Of a DNA stretch of 64,000 nucleotides, positions 1 through 8,784 are shown one piece after another. Positions within the stretch are counted from its first letter, which is position 1, and each line of letters opens with the position of its first letter. A program made the translations under genes and the position numbers. Origin of the DNA: JAEZPW01 sp035629075 (GTDB lineage Bacteria > Acidobacteriota > Terriglobia > Terriglobales > Acidobacteriaceae); the NCBI GenBank assembly GCA_035629075.1, contig DASPIK010000050.1:74614-138613 (forward strand), read 5' to 3'. The notes below the pieces were generated by a model, which was given only the letters and a program-made list of their open reading frames with translations, was not told the DNA's origin and made no database searches.

Positions 1-169
1 TCCGAACGGAACCGCTGATACCCGATGTGAAGCGGCTGTCCGATGATTCCATATTCGGAGCCACTACAATGCGATTGTCGAGACGTCCGGGGTCCTGCGC
101 GAAGAGAGGAGCCTTGAACGCGAACGAAGCGGTCAATGCTATGGCGAGCACCGCTTTCCGATACGACAT
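1..169 (-). CDS. Secreted protein, N-terminal fragment
   Basis: Reading leftward from an ATG at 169 gives an open frame that runs off the window edge. The first 25 residues form a clear Sec signal peptide: a basic start (MSYRK), a hydrophobic core rich in Ala and Leu, and a cleavage-like LFAQ followed by DPG. The mature part begins with a polar stretch containing RLDNRIVVAP. Only 56 residues are visible, so no family can be assigned. It is divergent from aroA and shares the 158-bp gap with it. Confidence 0.6.
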   Translation of the reverse strand, partial: MSYRKAVLAIALTASFAFKAPLFAQDPGRLDNRIVVAPNMESSDSRFTSGISGSVR

Positions 170-327
170 GGGTTGACCTGCACTGAGCCTTACGAGTTCG
201 GAATCGGTGTCAGAAGCCAGGGGGTCTTACTGTGCTTGCGAGACCGCATCTCGGCACGACATGCCGCTACGTGCTACAACCTCTGATGAAAGCTTGGAAG
301 TGAAGTTGCCCCTAGGGTGGCGACTTA

Positions 328-1674
328 TTGAGAGCTGCTGGCTTTAGAGTGGCAGCACAAGGAAAAGGCGGTGCCGTATTGCACAACATAAACTCACACG
401 ATGTACTTGTTGAACCAGCGACGAACATCGCCGGCATGGTTTCCCTTCCTGGAGACAAATCGATCTCGCACAGGTACGCGATGCTGGCTGCGATCGCAGA
501 AGGGCAGACGAAGATTGAGAACTTTTCGACCGGTGCCGACTGTGCCAGCACCGTTGCGTGCGTCAGCTCATTGGGTGCAAGGGTCCAGCGTGACGGTAAC
601 AGGTTGCTGATCGATGGCCGTGGGTCTGAACTGCTCGCACCAGACAAGCCGTTGGACTGCGGAAACTCGGGGTCAACCATGCGAATGTTGTCAGGCATAC
701 TGGCCGGTCAGTCGTTCGAGACCGTGCTGGTGGGCGATGCCTCGCTCTCGCGACGTCCGATGAGTCGCGTTATAGAGCCGCTGTCGGCTATGGGCGCGCG
801 GATTTCCGCAACGGACGGCCATGCACCCTTGCGCGTGCAGGGAGATCGTTTACGAGCTGTTGACTACACTATGCGGATCGCCAGCGCACAAGTTAAGTCG
901 GCGATATTGCTGGCCGGTCTCTACGCACAGGGCGAAACCAGCGTGGAGGAGCCGCTGCCAACACGCGATCACACTGAATTGGCGCTGCGAGCCTTTGGCG
1001 CTACTGTCTCGAAGGCCAAAAACCGCATCAGCGTGGCCGGTGGTCAGAAACTACGGGCCATTGACACGACCGTACCCGGAGATATGTCGTCGGCGGCTTT
1101 CTTCATGTGTGCCGCAGCGCTGTTCCGCGAATCAGACCTGCTGTTGGAAAACGTCTCTCTGAACCCGACACGAGCGTTGCTGCTCGATGTGCTAGTGGGT
1201 CTCGGGGTGAAGATAAGGGTGCTACAAGTTGAAGACCGGCACGGAGAACTTGCTGGGAGCATTCATGTGCAGCACGGGGTTTTGCGCGGAATCAAAGTAG
1301 AGGGCGCAACTTCGGCAGCGCTGATCGATGAGTTGCCAGTGCTTGCGGCGATCGGACCGTACACTCAGGAGGGAGTAGAAATTAGGGACGCTCGGGAACT
1401 CCGAGTGAAAGAATCAGACCGCATTGCGGCAGTGGCTGCTAATCTTCGCGCGATGGGAGCTGAAGTCGAAGAATTCGATGACGGCCTGCGGGTACCGGGC
1501 AAACAAAGTCTGCGTGGGGCAGAGCTTCCATCCTTCGACGATCACCGGATCGCGATGGCGTTCGCTGTAGCAGCGTTGCGGGCCGAAGGTGCCACGCTTA
1601 TTCGCGGAGCCGATGCCGCACGTATATCCTTTCCTGAGTTCTTCGATATGCTTGATGCCGTCGCAAGACGGTGA
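328..1674 (+). CDS. aroA: 3-phosphoshikimate 1-carboxyvinyltransferase (EPSP synthase)
   Basis: Makes 5-enolpyruvylshikimate-3-phosphate from shikimate-3-phosphate and PEP, the sixth step of the shikimate pathway, in the cytosol. Visible family motifs are PGDKSISHR (residues 41-49), the GNSGSTMRM phosphate loop (about 112-120), RVKESDR (359-365) and the late DDHR (404-407), so both inside-out alpha/beta domains are complete. The start is uncertain. TTG at 328 follows AGGGTGG. TTG at 379 follows AAGGAAAAGG and would give 431 residues, closer to the usual length. The gene stands alone and ends at a strong hairpin at 1708-1735. Confidence 0.95.
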   Translation: MRAAGFRVAAQGKGGAVLHNINSHDVLVEPATNIAGMVSLPGDKSISHRYAMLAAIAEGQTKIENFSTGADCASTVACVSSLGARVQRDGNRLLIDGRGSELLAPDKPLDCGNSGSTMRMLSGILAGQSFETVLVGDASLSRRPMSRVIEPLSAMGARISATDGHAPLRVQGDRLRAVDYTMRIASAQVKSAILLAGLYAQGETSVEEPLPTRDHTELALRAFGATVSKAKNRISVAGGQKLRAIDTTVPGDMSSAAFFMCAAALFRESDLLLENVSLNPTRALLLDVLVGLGVKIRVLQVEDRHGELAGSIHVQHGVLRGIKVEGATSAALIDELPVLAAIGPYTQEGVEIRDARELRVKESDRIAAVAANLRAMGAEVEEFDDGLRVPGKQSLRGAELPSFDDHRIAMAFAVAALRAEGATLIRGADAARISFPEFFDMLDAVARR

Positions 1675-1707
1675 TTGACGCTGAAATCCCTCGTTATGGG
1701 ATTTGAG

Positions 1708-1740
1708 ACGGCGCTGCTGCCCAGAGCAGCGCCGTTTCCG
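1708..1740 (+). terminator. Rho-independent-like terminator after aroA
   Basis: A perfect 11-bp stem (ACGGCGCTGCT at 1708-1718 paired with 1725-1735) with a 6-nt loop lies 34 bp past the aroA stop. It is followed by only a short T run (TTTCC), so termination may be partly Rho-assisted. Confidence 0.7.
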
Positions 1741-1904
1741 CTAGAGCAAACCTGCACGAAACGTGATCGAAGGATTGCAGCCCACCCCTGCTCAGGCAAG
1801 TACATCCAAGTTGGTGTCCCCGAGTAGAACATGTGCTTCAACGGCAAACGCCGAAGGGAGCACTCACGCCTCGGGTGAGGCTAGAAAGCAGGAGAAAGCC
1901 AGAC

Positions 1905-2486
1905 ATGAAACGCTTTGTGATATCGGCAGCTTTGGCGATGGCGCTGTTCGTGCCTGCCGCCTTCGCTCAAAACAGCGGGGAGATTGGAGCATTCGCTGAT
2001 TACGTCCGGTTAGGTCACGCGAACAACGCGAACTTCTGGGGCTTTGGAGGCCGTGCTTCCTTCAACGTACACACCAACGTAGCAATCGAAGGCGAGGTTT
2101 CTTACGATTTTCAGAGAGCCTTCACGCGCAATCTCGCCGATGGCGGAACTATCACGACTGTCCGCAGCGGACTCACACTGCTGCACGGGTTATTCGGCCC
2201 TAAGGTGCAGACCGGCGGCGGACCTGTGCGCGCATTTGTTACCGCGAAGGGAGGTTTCCTAAACTTCCGCGCGACCGGTACAAGACCCACTGTCGGCCAA
2301 GGTTTTGTCGATCAAGTCGGCGGTGTTCTCGATGGTGACACAAACGGCGTGTTCTACCCGGGAGGAGGCCTGGAGGCGTTCTTTGGGCCGATTGGGTTTC
2401 GCCTCGACGTGGGTGATTTGATCTACTTCGACGACGGTGCGAATCACAACCTGCGGGTCACATTCGGTCCCCACATACGTTTCTAG
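1905..2486 (+). CDS. Outer-membrane beta-barrel protein
   Basis: A 193-residue exported protein. The ATG at 1905 is preceded by AGGAG, and the first 22 residues are a classic signal peptide ending AAFAQ. The mature part alternates aromatic and polar residues, has repeated Gly-rich turns, and ends in Phe (HIRF), the hallmark of proteins folded by the Bam machinery. Size and pattern fit the OmpA-like/OmpW-like 8-stranded barrels. No peptidoglycan-binding domain is present. The ligand and role are unknown. Confidence 0.8.
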   Translation: MKRFVISAALAMALFVPAAFAQNSGEIGAFADYVRLGHANNANFWGFGGRASFNVHTNVAIEGEVSYDFQRAFTRNLADGGTITTVRSGLTLLHGLFGPKVQTGGGPVRAFVTAKGGFLNFRATGTRPTVGQGFVDQVGGVLDGDTNGVFYPGGGLEAFFGPIGFRLDVGDLIYFDDGANHNLRVTFGPHIRF

Positions 2487-2656
2487 CTGGCACCCTTCTA
2501 TGAACGGCACGCAAAGGAAGCGACCTGAGCGCGCTTCCTTTGCCCGGCAGGGTCTTCGAAGCTGGCGGCATTTGCAGTGCGGGAAGTAGTCCCGAGAGGC
2601 GTTACTCTGTTTACCTGATTGACAAGGCCAGCAACTTTGAAGAAACTGCGGTTCGC

Positions 2657-3010
2657 ATGTACTCCCATCGCGTGCTGGAACAGTTTCAGAATACGAGACG
2701 AGTCGGCGAATTGCCCGATGCAGACGCCTATGTGCAGGTGGACAATCCTGCATGCGGCGATCTGCTCCGCATGAGCGTGAAGGTCTCGCATGGCAAGATC
2801 GTTGATGCCCGTTACCGCGTTCGTGGCTGCGTTGCCGCTGTTGCATGTGCAGCACAACTGGCGGATATGCTATGCGACAGATCGCTTGCGGAGGCACGTG
2901 CTCTGACAAGGGAAGAAATCGTGGCGGCTCTCGGAGGGCTGCCAGAAGCTTCAGTTCATGCCAGTCATCTTGCAATGGACGCGCTTGCCGCCACCCTGAA
3001 GCAGTTCTGA
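2657..3010 (+). CDS. IscU/NifU-like iron-sulfur cluster scaffold, one Cys missing
   Basis: A 117-residue protein of the IscU/SufU/NifU-N fold, on which [2Fe-2S] clusters are normally built. It opens with YSHRVLEQFQNTRRVGELPDAD, and two of the three usual ligand cysteines are visible: C33 in NPACGD and C58 in RGC. At the third position, where the family has HCS, it reads HAS (Ala102). Ala codon GCC is unambiguous. It may be a divergent scaffold, a carrier, or bind its metal with other residues. No cysteine desulfurase or other suf/isc gene is adjacent. The frame is open further upstream (TTG at 2540), but homology begins at ATG 2657. Confidence 0.85.
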   Translation: MYSHRVLEQFQNTRRVGELPDADAYVQVDNPACGDLLRMSVKVSHGKIVDARYRVRGCVAAVACAAQLADMLCDRSLAEARALTREEIVAALGGLPEASVHASHLAMDALAATLKQF

Positions 3011-3030
3011 TGACCCGGCCTGAAGTTAAA

Positions 3031-3078
3031 CTGACAACCGAGAGAAGAAGCCTGTGCGGGGGCATTCTCGGTTGTCAG
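3031..3078. terminator. Hairpin between convergent genes
   Basis: A perfect 13-bp inverted repeat (CTGACAACCGAGA at 3031-3043 with its complement at 3066-3078) has a 22-nt loop. It sits between the convergent IscU-like gene and the FKBP gene. A short T run follows it only in the leftward direction, so it best serves the FKBP transcript. Confidence 0.55.
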
Positions 3079-3088
3079 TCCGTCCAAG

Positions 3089-3520
3089 CTACTTAACACC
3101 AAGCAATTCGATATCGAAGATGAGTGTGGCGTTGGGAGGAATCACTCCACCCGCGCCGCGGCTTCCGTAGGCGAGTTGCGATGGAATCCTGAGCTGCCTC
3201 TTGCCGCCGACCTTCATGCCCTCGACACCGTCTTCCCATCCCTTGATCACTTCACCGGCACCGAGCCTGAACTCGAACGGCTGGCCGCGATCGACCGAAC
3301 TGTCAAATTTCTTGCCGCTGGTGAGCCATCCGGTGTAGTGCACCCGGACCGTCTGGCCGCGCCTGGCTGCAGGGCCATCGCCGACTTTGAGGTCGCTGTA
3401 CTCGACACCGCTCATCGTGGATTTGTACTTTTCCACCTTTTCGGGACCGCTGTTTGTTTGTCCATTCATAAGTGCTCCGAGAGCAAATACCAGCAGGAAC
3501 GTAGCCGCTGTGCGTAGCAT
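3089..3520 (-). CDS. FKBP-type peptidyl-prolyl cis-trans isomerase, exported
   Basis: Catalyses proline isomerisation during folding of exported proteins. The first 20 residues are a signal peptide (basic MLRT, then a Leu/Ala/Phe core ending NGQ), placing it in the periplasm. The rest is one FKBP domain: VHYTGWL, the FDSS active-site strand, GQPFEFRLGAGEVIKGW, and the terminal PPNATLIFDIELL. The ATG at 3520 is preceded by AAAGGAG at a rather long spacing. It faces the IscU-like gene across a shared hairpin. Confidence 0.93.
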   Translation of the reverse strand: MLRTAATFLLVFALGALMNGQTNSGPEKVEKYKSTMSGVEYSDLKVGDGPAARRGQTVRVHYTGWLTSGKKFDSSVDRGQPFEFRLGAGEVIKGWEDGVEGMKVGGKRQLRIPSQLAYGSRGAGGVIPPNATLIFDIELLGVK

Positions 3521-3547
3521 TCGGGGAGAGACTCCTTTCTAATGGCG

Positions 3548-4294
3548 TTAACGCTGCGCCGGTTCAGGGAAATAGATGCTCCAGCCCCGCTCGCGCGCGA
3601 GTTGCCCGAGGTCTGGATTGGGGTTAATCGCAAAAGCATTCGCTGCGATCGAAAGCATGGCAGCATCATGCATAGAATTTCCGAAGACTGCGTCCACCTC
3701 ACGCGCAATGACCTCGCGAATAGCGGTGGCTTTTGCTTCGTCGGTAGGCACGCGCAGCAAGCGGTCCGTCGCACATGAGTTTTCAATGTGCACGCACGCC
3801 GCGATGACGTGATTGTCAGGAATGCCGAAACGTCGGGTGCCAGCGCGGACGACCCACTCGTTCGTGGACGACACAGCCCAAAGCTCGCAGCCACTTTCGG
3901 CCAATCGCCGCGTGAGCTCACGCATGATAGGGAAGATGTTGGGTTCAACGTTTTCTTCGAAGAAGCGCTCCGCTGCGGATTCCAGATCAGATTCGCTCAG
4001 GCCTGCATGGATGGTGACCATCTCACCGCACATGGTGGCTTCGTCCACTTTGCCGGCCTTGTAGTCGGCATACCTCGGCTTCACCCATCTCAATACTTCG
4101 TCTGGAATGAGACCCTGCTCGATCTCCCAGAAGAAGAAATCTCTGCCTGCATCACCCGACCACAAGGTTCCATCGCAATCGAAAACCGCAATACGCGGCC
4201 GCAAGCTTAGGGCTGATTGGAGGAACTGCTCTGGAGTTAGATTCGTGCCCGCCGGGAAAGCGGCGGGCGCATTCTGGATTGCTTCGGTACTCAT
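3548..4294 (-). CDS. HAD-family phosphatase, SerB-like
   Basis: A 248-residue haloacid-dehalogenase phosphohydrolase. Motif I is FDCDGTLW (residues 38-45, nucleophile and acid/base Asp), motif II lies around AVSSTNEW, and motif III/IV around AVFGNSMHDAAML with its Asp. The insertion between motifs I and II is helical, as in the class I (phosphoserine-phosphatase-like) group, and the substrate is likely a small phosphate ester. Its ATG overlaps the stop of the MocA-like gene by 4 nt (ATGA), so the two are probably translationally coupled. The substrate cannot be read from the sequence. Confidence 0.85.
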   Translation of the reverse strand: MSTEAIQNAPAAFPAGTNLTPEQFLQSALSLRPRIAVFDCDGTLWSGDAGRDFFFWEIEQGLIPDEVLRWVKPRYADYKAGKVDEATMCGEMVTIHAGLSESDLESAAERFFEENVEPNIFPIMRELTRRLAESGCELWAVSSTNEWVVRAGTRRFGIPDNHVIAACVHIENSCATDRLLRVPTDEAKATAIREVIAREVDAVFGNSMHDAAMLSIAANAFAINPNPDLGQLARERGWSIYFPEPAQR

Positions 4295-4908
4295 CCTTGA
4301 AAGGCCTTTGCGGTGATTTGGGCGTAATCTTCCGGAGTGTTCAGGTTGGCGACAACGTATGGATCGTCGACACTGACGTACTCAATGCGCTCCTGGTTCG
4401 CGTGCTCCACGTCGCGAGCGGTCGATGTGACAGGTGCCATCAGGAACGCCGTAATCATCTCTCGTGCGATAACGATCGGATGTCCGTGGCGGCCCTGATA
4501 CTCCGGCACAACTGCCCATTTTCCTGAGAGAAGAGCTTCCTCGAAGGCGGTTCGCAATTTTGCCACGGTAATCAGGCTTGGTGCAGGACGATCAACAAGC
4601 GTGACCATAGCCGCATCGCGTCCGCGGTTCAGGACTTTCTGCAAGCCAACCTGGAGAGAACTGAACTGGCCGCGCGCGGGGGCCGGATTCGCAATCGTAA
4701 ACGCCCCGGCAGCGTCTGCAAGGGGGCGTATGTTCTCAAGGTTCTTGCCAGCTACCACGACTACCAGTTCGGTTGACATCGCAAGCGAGCGGATGGCGGT
4801 TGTGAGGAAGGTCTCTCCACGCCACGGAAGCAGGGCTTTGTCGCGTCCCATCCGCGATGATTCCCCTGCCGCCAGAACCACTCCAACCAGACTTGGTGCG
4901 CGTCCCAT
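4291..4908 (-). CDS. MocA/MobA-like molybdenum cofactor nucleotidyltransferase
   Basis: Belongs to the NTP-transferase family that adds CMP or GMP to molybdopterin. The N-terminal nucleotide-binding signature VVLAAGESSRMGRDKALLPW is complete (residues 9-28). Downstream, the usual metal-site region (LVDRPAP) carries the expected Asp, and a late GRHGHPIV motif follows. Length (205 aa) is normal. The frame stays open upstream into xdhC, but the homology starts at this ATG. Neighbouring xdhC supports a role in maturing a xanthine/CO-dehydrogenase-type molybdoenzyme, none of which is in the window. Confidence 0.85.
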   Translation of the reverse strand: MGRAPSLVGVVLAAGESSRMGRDKALLPWRGETFLTTAIRSLAMSTELVVVVAGKNLENIRPLADAAGAFTIANPAPARGQFSSLQVGLQKVLNRGRDAAMVTLVDRPAPSLITVAKLRTAFEEALLSGKWAVVPEYQGRHGHPIVIAREMITAFLMAPVTSTARDVEHANQERIEYVSVDDPYVVANLNTPEDYAQITAKAFQG

Positions 4909-4942
4909 GTGGGCAAGTGTAACAGGTGAAAGGAGTAGCCGG

Positions 4943-5794
4943 TTACCGCTTCGTGTCTTCGACGACTTCGCCCGGGGAGGTTTGGGCTGTCTTGCGCACA
5001 TAGCGCATGTGGGGCAACGCATTTTCCGCACGCCGTCTGATAGCGATCATCTCAGCCACTACTGCCACGGCAATCTCCTCGGGAGTGATGGCGCCAATGT
5101 CTAGACCTACAGGGGCGTGGACGCGGTCAAACTTCTCGGGTGCTATACCTTCGTTCTCGAGTTCGCGGTAGATGGTCAGAACTTTGCGCTTCGAGCCGAT
5201 CATGCCGATGTAGCGCGCCGGGGTGCTGACTGCCCATCGAAGCACGCGCATGTCGTCGCGGTGACCGCGTGTGACGATCACGATGAAGGATGACTCGTCT
5301 GGCGAGAGCTTTTCGAAGGCTTCCTGGAAGTCTTCGGCATGAATCTCGCGCGCGTCGGGGAATCGTACAGCGTTCGCGTAGGCTTCGCGGTCGTCGACGA
5401 CGACCACTTCAAAGCCGGCGATGCGAGCCACTTTGTACACGCTCGCCGCGACGTGACCCGCGCCAAAGAGGTAGAGAACTGCCGACGGAAGCACCGGTTC
5501 CACGAATACCTCAAGAGTCCCGCCGCAGACCAGTCCGGTGTCGTACTTCGGGTTCTGATTAAGATTGAAAGTCAAAGTGCGCGGCTTCTCCTGTTCCATG
5601 ACTTCTCGCGCGGCCTGCCAGACTTCAGCTTCAACGCAGCCCCCACCGATCGTGCCGAGGATCGAGCCGTCGTCGCGGACGAGCATTTTGGCAGTCTCAA
5701 AAGACGGGATGGAGCCCCGCACGTTAACAATTGTGGCCAGTGCGGCTTTTCGGCCTTCGCGGCGCAGTTTGACGATCTCTTCGTAGATATCCAT
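4943..5794 (-). CDS. XdhC/CoxI-family molybdoenzyme maturation factor
   Basis: XdhC proteins bind molybdenum cofactor and promote its sulfuration before insertion into xanthine-dehydrogenase-type enzymes. The N-terminal XdhC_CoxI domain shows GTIGGGCVE (residues 47-55) and GLVCGG (87-92). The C-terminal Rossmann domain shows LFGAGHVA (109-116) and a late YIGMIGSKRK. The chosen start (ATG 5794, MDIYEEI) matches the family; the frame continues 14 codons upstream. It is the first gene of a leftward set with the MocA-like and HAD genes, divergent from the oxidoreductase gene. Confidence 0.92.
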   Translation of the reverse strand: MDIYEEIVKLRREGRKAALATIVNVRGSIPSFETAKMLVRDDGSILGTIGGGCVEAEVWQAAREVMEQEKPRTLTFNLNQNPKYDTGLVCGGTLEVFVEPVLPSAVLYLFGAGHVAASVYKVARIAGFEVVVVDDREAYANAVRFPDAREIHAEDFQEAFEKLSPDESSFIVIVTRGHRDDMRVLRWAVSTPARYIGMIGSKRKVLTIYRELENEGIAPEKFDRVHAPVGLDIGAITPEEIAVAVVAEMIAIRRRAENALPHMRYVRKTAQTSPGEVVEDTKR

Positions 5795-5911
5795 GGTACC
5801 CGGCAACATTATTGGATGCCCTGACCTCAAAGGCAATGCTCAAAGCGACCGAACTCTGGCGGCAGGGAAGCCCGCCAAGTGTAAGATGTTCGTCCTATCT
5901 GGAGGCAGGCT

Positions 5912-6934
5912 ATGAAAGCGATTCGTTTTCACGAGTTTGGCGGGCCCGAGGTTCTCAGATACGAAGATGTACCAGACCCCGTGGTACGGAAAGATCATGT
6001 CCTCGTGCGAATCAGGGCCTGTGCCTTGAACCACCTGGATATTTGGTGCCGGAAGGGAGTGCCGGGTGTCAACCTGCCCCACATCAATGGGAGCGATATC
6101 TCAGGCGAAATTTTCGAACTGGGCGAGTACATCACCGATCTTAAAGTGGGGCAGCGCGTTTTGCTCGTCCCGATGTCGTTCGACAACATCTGCCCGAAGT
6201 GTGTGGCCGGACAGCAGAACTTTTGTCCGCAGTTCACCGTGATGGGATACAAGAACGACGGCGGGAACTGTGACCTGATCGCGGTTCCGCGTGTCAATGT
6301 TGTTCCAATCCCGGACTGGCTTGGATACGACGAGGCGGCCAGCGTTCCGCTGGTGTTTCTGACGGCGTGGCACATGCTGGTCGGCCGTGCGCAGATCAGG
6401 CCAGGTCAGACTGTGCTGGTGCTGGGCGGAAGCTCGGGCGTGGGTACAGCCGCCATACAGATCTGCAAGATGTTCAACTGCACTGTGATCACGACTGCGG
6501 GAGACGAGCACAAACTGGAGAAGGCAAAACAACTCGGCGCTGACTACCTGATTGACCACTATAAGCAATCGATTTCGGAAGAGGTGAAAAGAATCACAGG
6601 TAAACAGGGCGTGGACATTGTCTTTGAGCACGTCGGCAGAGTCACCTGGACCGAGAGCATGAAAGCACTCAAGCCGGGGGGAACCGTTGTCACCTGTGGC
6701 GCTACTACAGGTCCGGAAGCTGGGATCGACCTGCGTTTCGTCTATTCGCGCCAGCTTTCAATGCTGGGCTCGTTCATGGGTAATATGGCAGACTTTCACG
6801 AAGTCATGAGCCACATCTTCAGTGGCAGGCTGAAACCCGTGGTGGATCGCACGTTCCCGTTGAGCGAAACGCAGGCGGCTCACGAATACCTTGAGAAAAG
6901 CGCCATGTTTGGCAAGGTGGTGTTGAATCCGTAA
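5912..6934 (+). CDS. Zinc-type alcohol dehydrogenase / quinone oxidoreductase (MDR family)
   Basis: A 340-residue medium-chain dehydrogenase/reductase that transfers hydride with NAD(P)H. The N-terminal GroES-like domain begins MKAIRFHEFGGPEVL. The nucleotide-binding loop GGSSGVG is near residue 172. A small Cys cluster (C94, C97, C105) lies where zinc ADHs carry the structural-zinc lobe, but one Cys of the usual four is absent. The catalytic zinc position reads ALNHLD rather than a Cys, as in zinc-independent relatives. A GGAGG ribosome-binding site precedes the ATG. The substrate is unknown. Confidence 0.88.
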   Translation: MKAIRFHEFGGPEVLRYEDVPDPVVRKDHVLVRIRACALNHLDIWCRKGVPGVNLPHINGSDISGEIFELGEYITDLKVGQRVLLVPMSFDNICPKCVAGQQNFCPQFTVMGYKNDGGNCDLIAVPRVNVVPIPDWLGYDEAASVPLVFLTAWHMLVGRAQIRPGQTVLVLGGSSGVGTAAIQICKMFNCTVITTAGDEHKLEKAKQLGADYLIDHYKQSISEEVKRITGKQGVDIVFEHVGRVTWTESMKALKPGGTVVTCGATTGPEAGIDLRFVYSRQLSMLGSFMGNMADFHEVMSHIFSGRLKPVVDRTFPLSETQAAHEYLEKSAMFGKVVLNP

Positions 6935-7047
6935 GTTCGAGTCCAGGGGGCGGTCGGTAGTCACCGAGCCCGCTAACTACGCGGCGTCCCGAGTCCTTAC
7001 GTATGCCCTAGCATCTAAAAGAAACAAACAGGTAGAATGGGAACAAG

Positions 7048-7608
7048 ATGAACGGACAGCAAAGGTTCGAGAACCTTATTGGCACCGATGAAGGCCGGGC
7101 GCACCTTCGCGAGGTCAGCTTCGGGAACACGCAGCACGAGGGCATCATTCTGACCAGCCTCGACAAGGTTGTGAACTGGGTTCGGAAGAACTCGCTTTGG
7201 CCGATGACTTTCGGTCTGGCCTGCTGCGCTATCGAGATGATGTCCATGGGGGCATCAAGGTTCGACATTGCACGCTTTGGCGCCGAGGTGTTTCGTCCCT
7301 CGCCGAGGCAATCGGATCTGATGATCATCGCCGGACGGGTCTCTCAGAAGATGGCACCTGTCATCCGTCAGCTCTGGGAACAGATGCCAGAGCCGAAGTG
7401 GGTGATCTCGATGGGTGCGTGCGCTACCAGTGGCGGCGTTTTCAATAATTATGCGCTGGTGCAGGGCGTCAATCAGGTGGTTCCTATAGACGTTTATGTG
7501 CCCGGATGCCCGCCGCGACCTGAGCAATTGATCTACGCCATTACGCTCCTGCAGGAAAAGATCATGCAGGAAAAGGGATCCTTCAAGAGGGCGCTGAACA
7601 TCGGCTAA
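7048..7608 (+). CDS. nuoB: NADH-quinone oxidoreductase subunit B, solitary gene
   Basis: NuoB carries the terminal [4Fe-4S] cluster N2 of complex I, which hands electrons to quinone. The four ligands are visible: adjacent C59 and C60 in GLACCAIE, C125 in MGACATSGG and C154 in PGCPPRP. The fold is full length (186 aa), with the amphipathic RFDIARFG segment intact. No other nuo gene is adjacent, and the next one (nuoI) is over 50 kb away. A TAGAAT box lies 9 nt before the ATG, and a strong terminator follows. Confidence 0.96.
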   Translation: MNGQQRFENLIGTDEGRAHLREVSFGNTQHEGIILTSLDKVVNWVRKNSLWPMTFGLACCAIEMMSMGASRFDIARFGAEVFRPSPRQSDLMIIAGRVSQKMAPVIRQLWEQMPEPKWVISMGACATSGGVFNNYALVQGVNQVVPIDVYVPGCPPRPEQLIYAITLLQEKIMQEKGSFKRALNIG

Positions 7609-7630
7609 TTGCAGTGGTTGGATTTTCGCA

Positions 7631-7660
7631 ACGGAGCAGCTTCGGCTGCTCCGTTCTTAT
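7631..7660 (+). terminator. Terminator after nuoB
   Basis: A perfect 10-bp stem (ACGGAGCAGC at 7631-7640 with 7645-7654), closed by a stable TTCG tetraloop and followed by TCTTATTT. It lies 22 bp past the nuoB stop, so nuoB appears to be transcribed alone. Confidence 0.85.
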
Positions 7661-7725
7661 TTGCGTTCGAGATCGCGCAGGCAGCAGGCGTGAGTCAACC
7701 GGCATCTCACGCTTGGCACCGACTT

Positions 7726-8718
7726 ATGCGCGTACTTCATTCAATATTCCTTGTTCTGTTGCTTGCGACGGGTGCACTCGCTGCGGAGTTGAGGCAGATT
7801 GCCATAATCGACCTACCAGGCGAGCCCGGCTTCGATGGACTAGCTTTCGCTGGAGGCTTCCTTCTGATCAGCCATACTGCCGCAAACACGCTGGATGTGT
7901 TCGATCCGCAGAAGCGGCGGTTGGTGGCGCAAGTGAAGGACATCCCGGAGCCTCAAGGGGTTGCGGTGGATGAGCGAGTTGGGCGCGCCTACGTATCGAA
8001 TGGAAGAGCGAACAGGATCTCCGTGATCTCTACAAGGGACTGGAAGGTTGTTGACACAATCGCGACCCAAGCCGCTCCTTATGCGCTTGCGCTGTCCACA
8101 GATGGCAAGTTGCTGTTCGCCGCAAATTGGCGGGACAAGTCGATCACCGTTGTTGAAGTCGGCGCAGGGAACCGCGTTCGGACGGAGCGAGTTGACGGCA
8201 CGCCTTATAGCCTGGCCTACGATCCCAAGGGCCGCGTGCTCTACGCCAGCATGCAGGACTTGCAGGAAGTTGCGACGTTTGACGAAAGCCTCAAGCTCGT
8301 ACGGCGCTTGAGGCTTGTGGCATCGCAGCCGACGGGGTTGGCTCTGGATGCTGAAGCTCGGCGGTTGTACGTGGCGGTCCGCCATGCCGTGGTGGCTGTG
8401 CAACTGGACTCGGGGACCGAAGTGGGGCGAGTGGCCGCCCCGCCGGGGGCCGATACGTTGTGGCTGGACAAGGCAAGCGGCACGTTGTATGCGGCGTCGG
8501 GCGGAGGCTTTGTTACAACGGTACGGGCTGACGGTTCAGTGTTTCAGACCATAGATGAGATCCATACGAACGTCCGCGGGCACACTCTTGCTTATGACCC
8601 CCAGCGGCAGTTCGTCTACCTCCCGGGAGGTAGAGAAGGGAAGTCTAAGCTGCTGATTCTGCGGCGCGTGTCGGGGGCCGCGCCTACCCAAACGACGGAA
8701 ATCTCCGAAGCACCGTAA
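7726..8718 (+). CDS. Exported YncE-like beta-propeller protein
   Basis: A 330-residue exported protein. Signal peptide: MRVLHS, a Leu-rich core, and a cleavage-like ALAAE. The rest is a run of NHL/YVTN-type repeats, each with a variant of G-x-R-x-Y-V-S/A-N-x (for example VGRAYVSNGRANRISVIS and GKLLFAANWRDKSITVV), typical of a seven-bladed propeller. It lacks catalytic motifs. Such proteins usually bind surface or periplasmic partners. The frame is open back to 7609 through the nuoB terminator, but the signal peptide fixes the start at 7726. Confidence 0.82.
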   Translation: MRVLHSIFLVLLLATGALAAELRQIAIIDLPGEPGFDGLAFAGGFLLISHTAANTLDVFDPQKRRLVAQVKDIPEPQGVAVDERVGRAYVSNGRANRISVISTRDWKVVDTIATQAAPYALALSTDGKLLFAANWRDKSITVVEVGAGNRVRTERVDGTPYSLAYDPKGRVLYASMQDLQEVATFDESLKLVRRLRLVASQPTGLALDAEARRLYVAVRHAVVAVQLDSGTEVGRVAAPPGADTLWLDKASGTLYAASGGGFVTTVRADGSVFQTIDEIHTNVRGHTLAYDPQRQFVYLPGGREGKSKLLILRRVSGAAPTQTTEISEAP

Positions 8719-8784
8719 TGTAATTTAGGTTTCTGATTTCGCCGCAGGCGGGTACCATGACGTTTCAGCGCCCTCATCGTAAAA

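Noticed and set aside
6930..6990. TTCGAGTCC stretch resembling a tRNA T-arm
   Set aside because: No acceptor stem, anticodon arm or D-arm could be paired around it.
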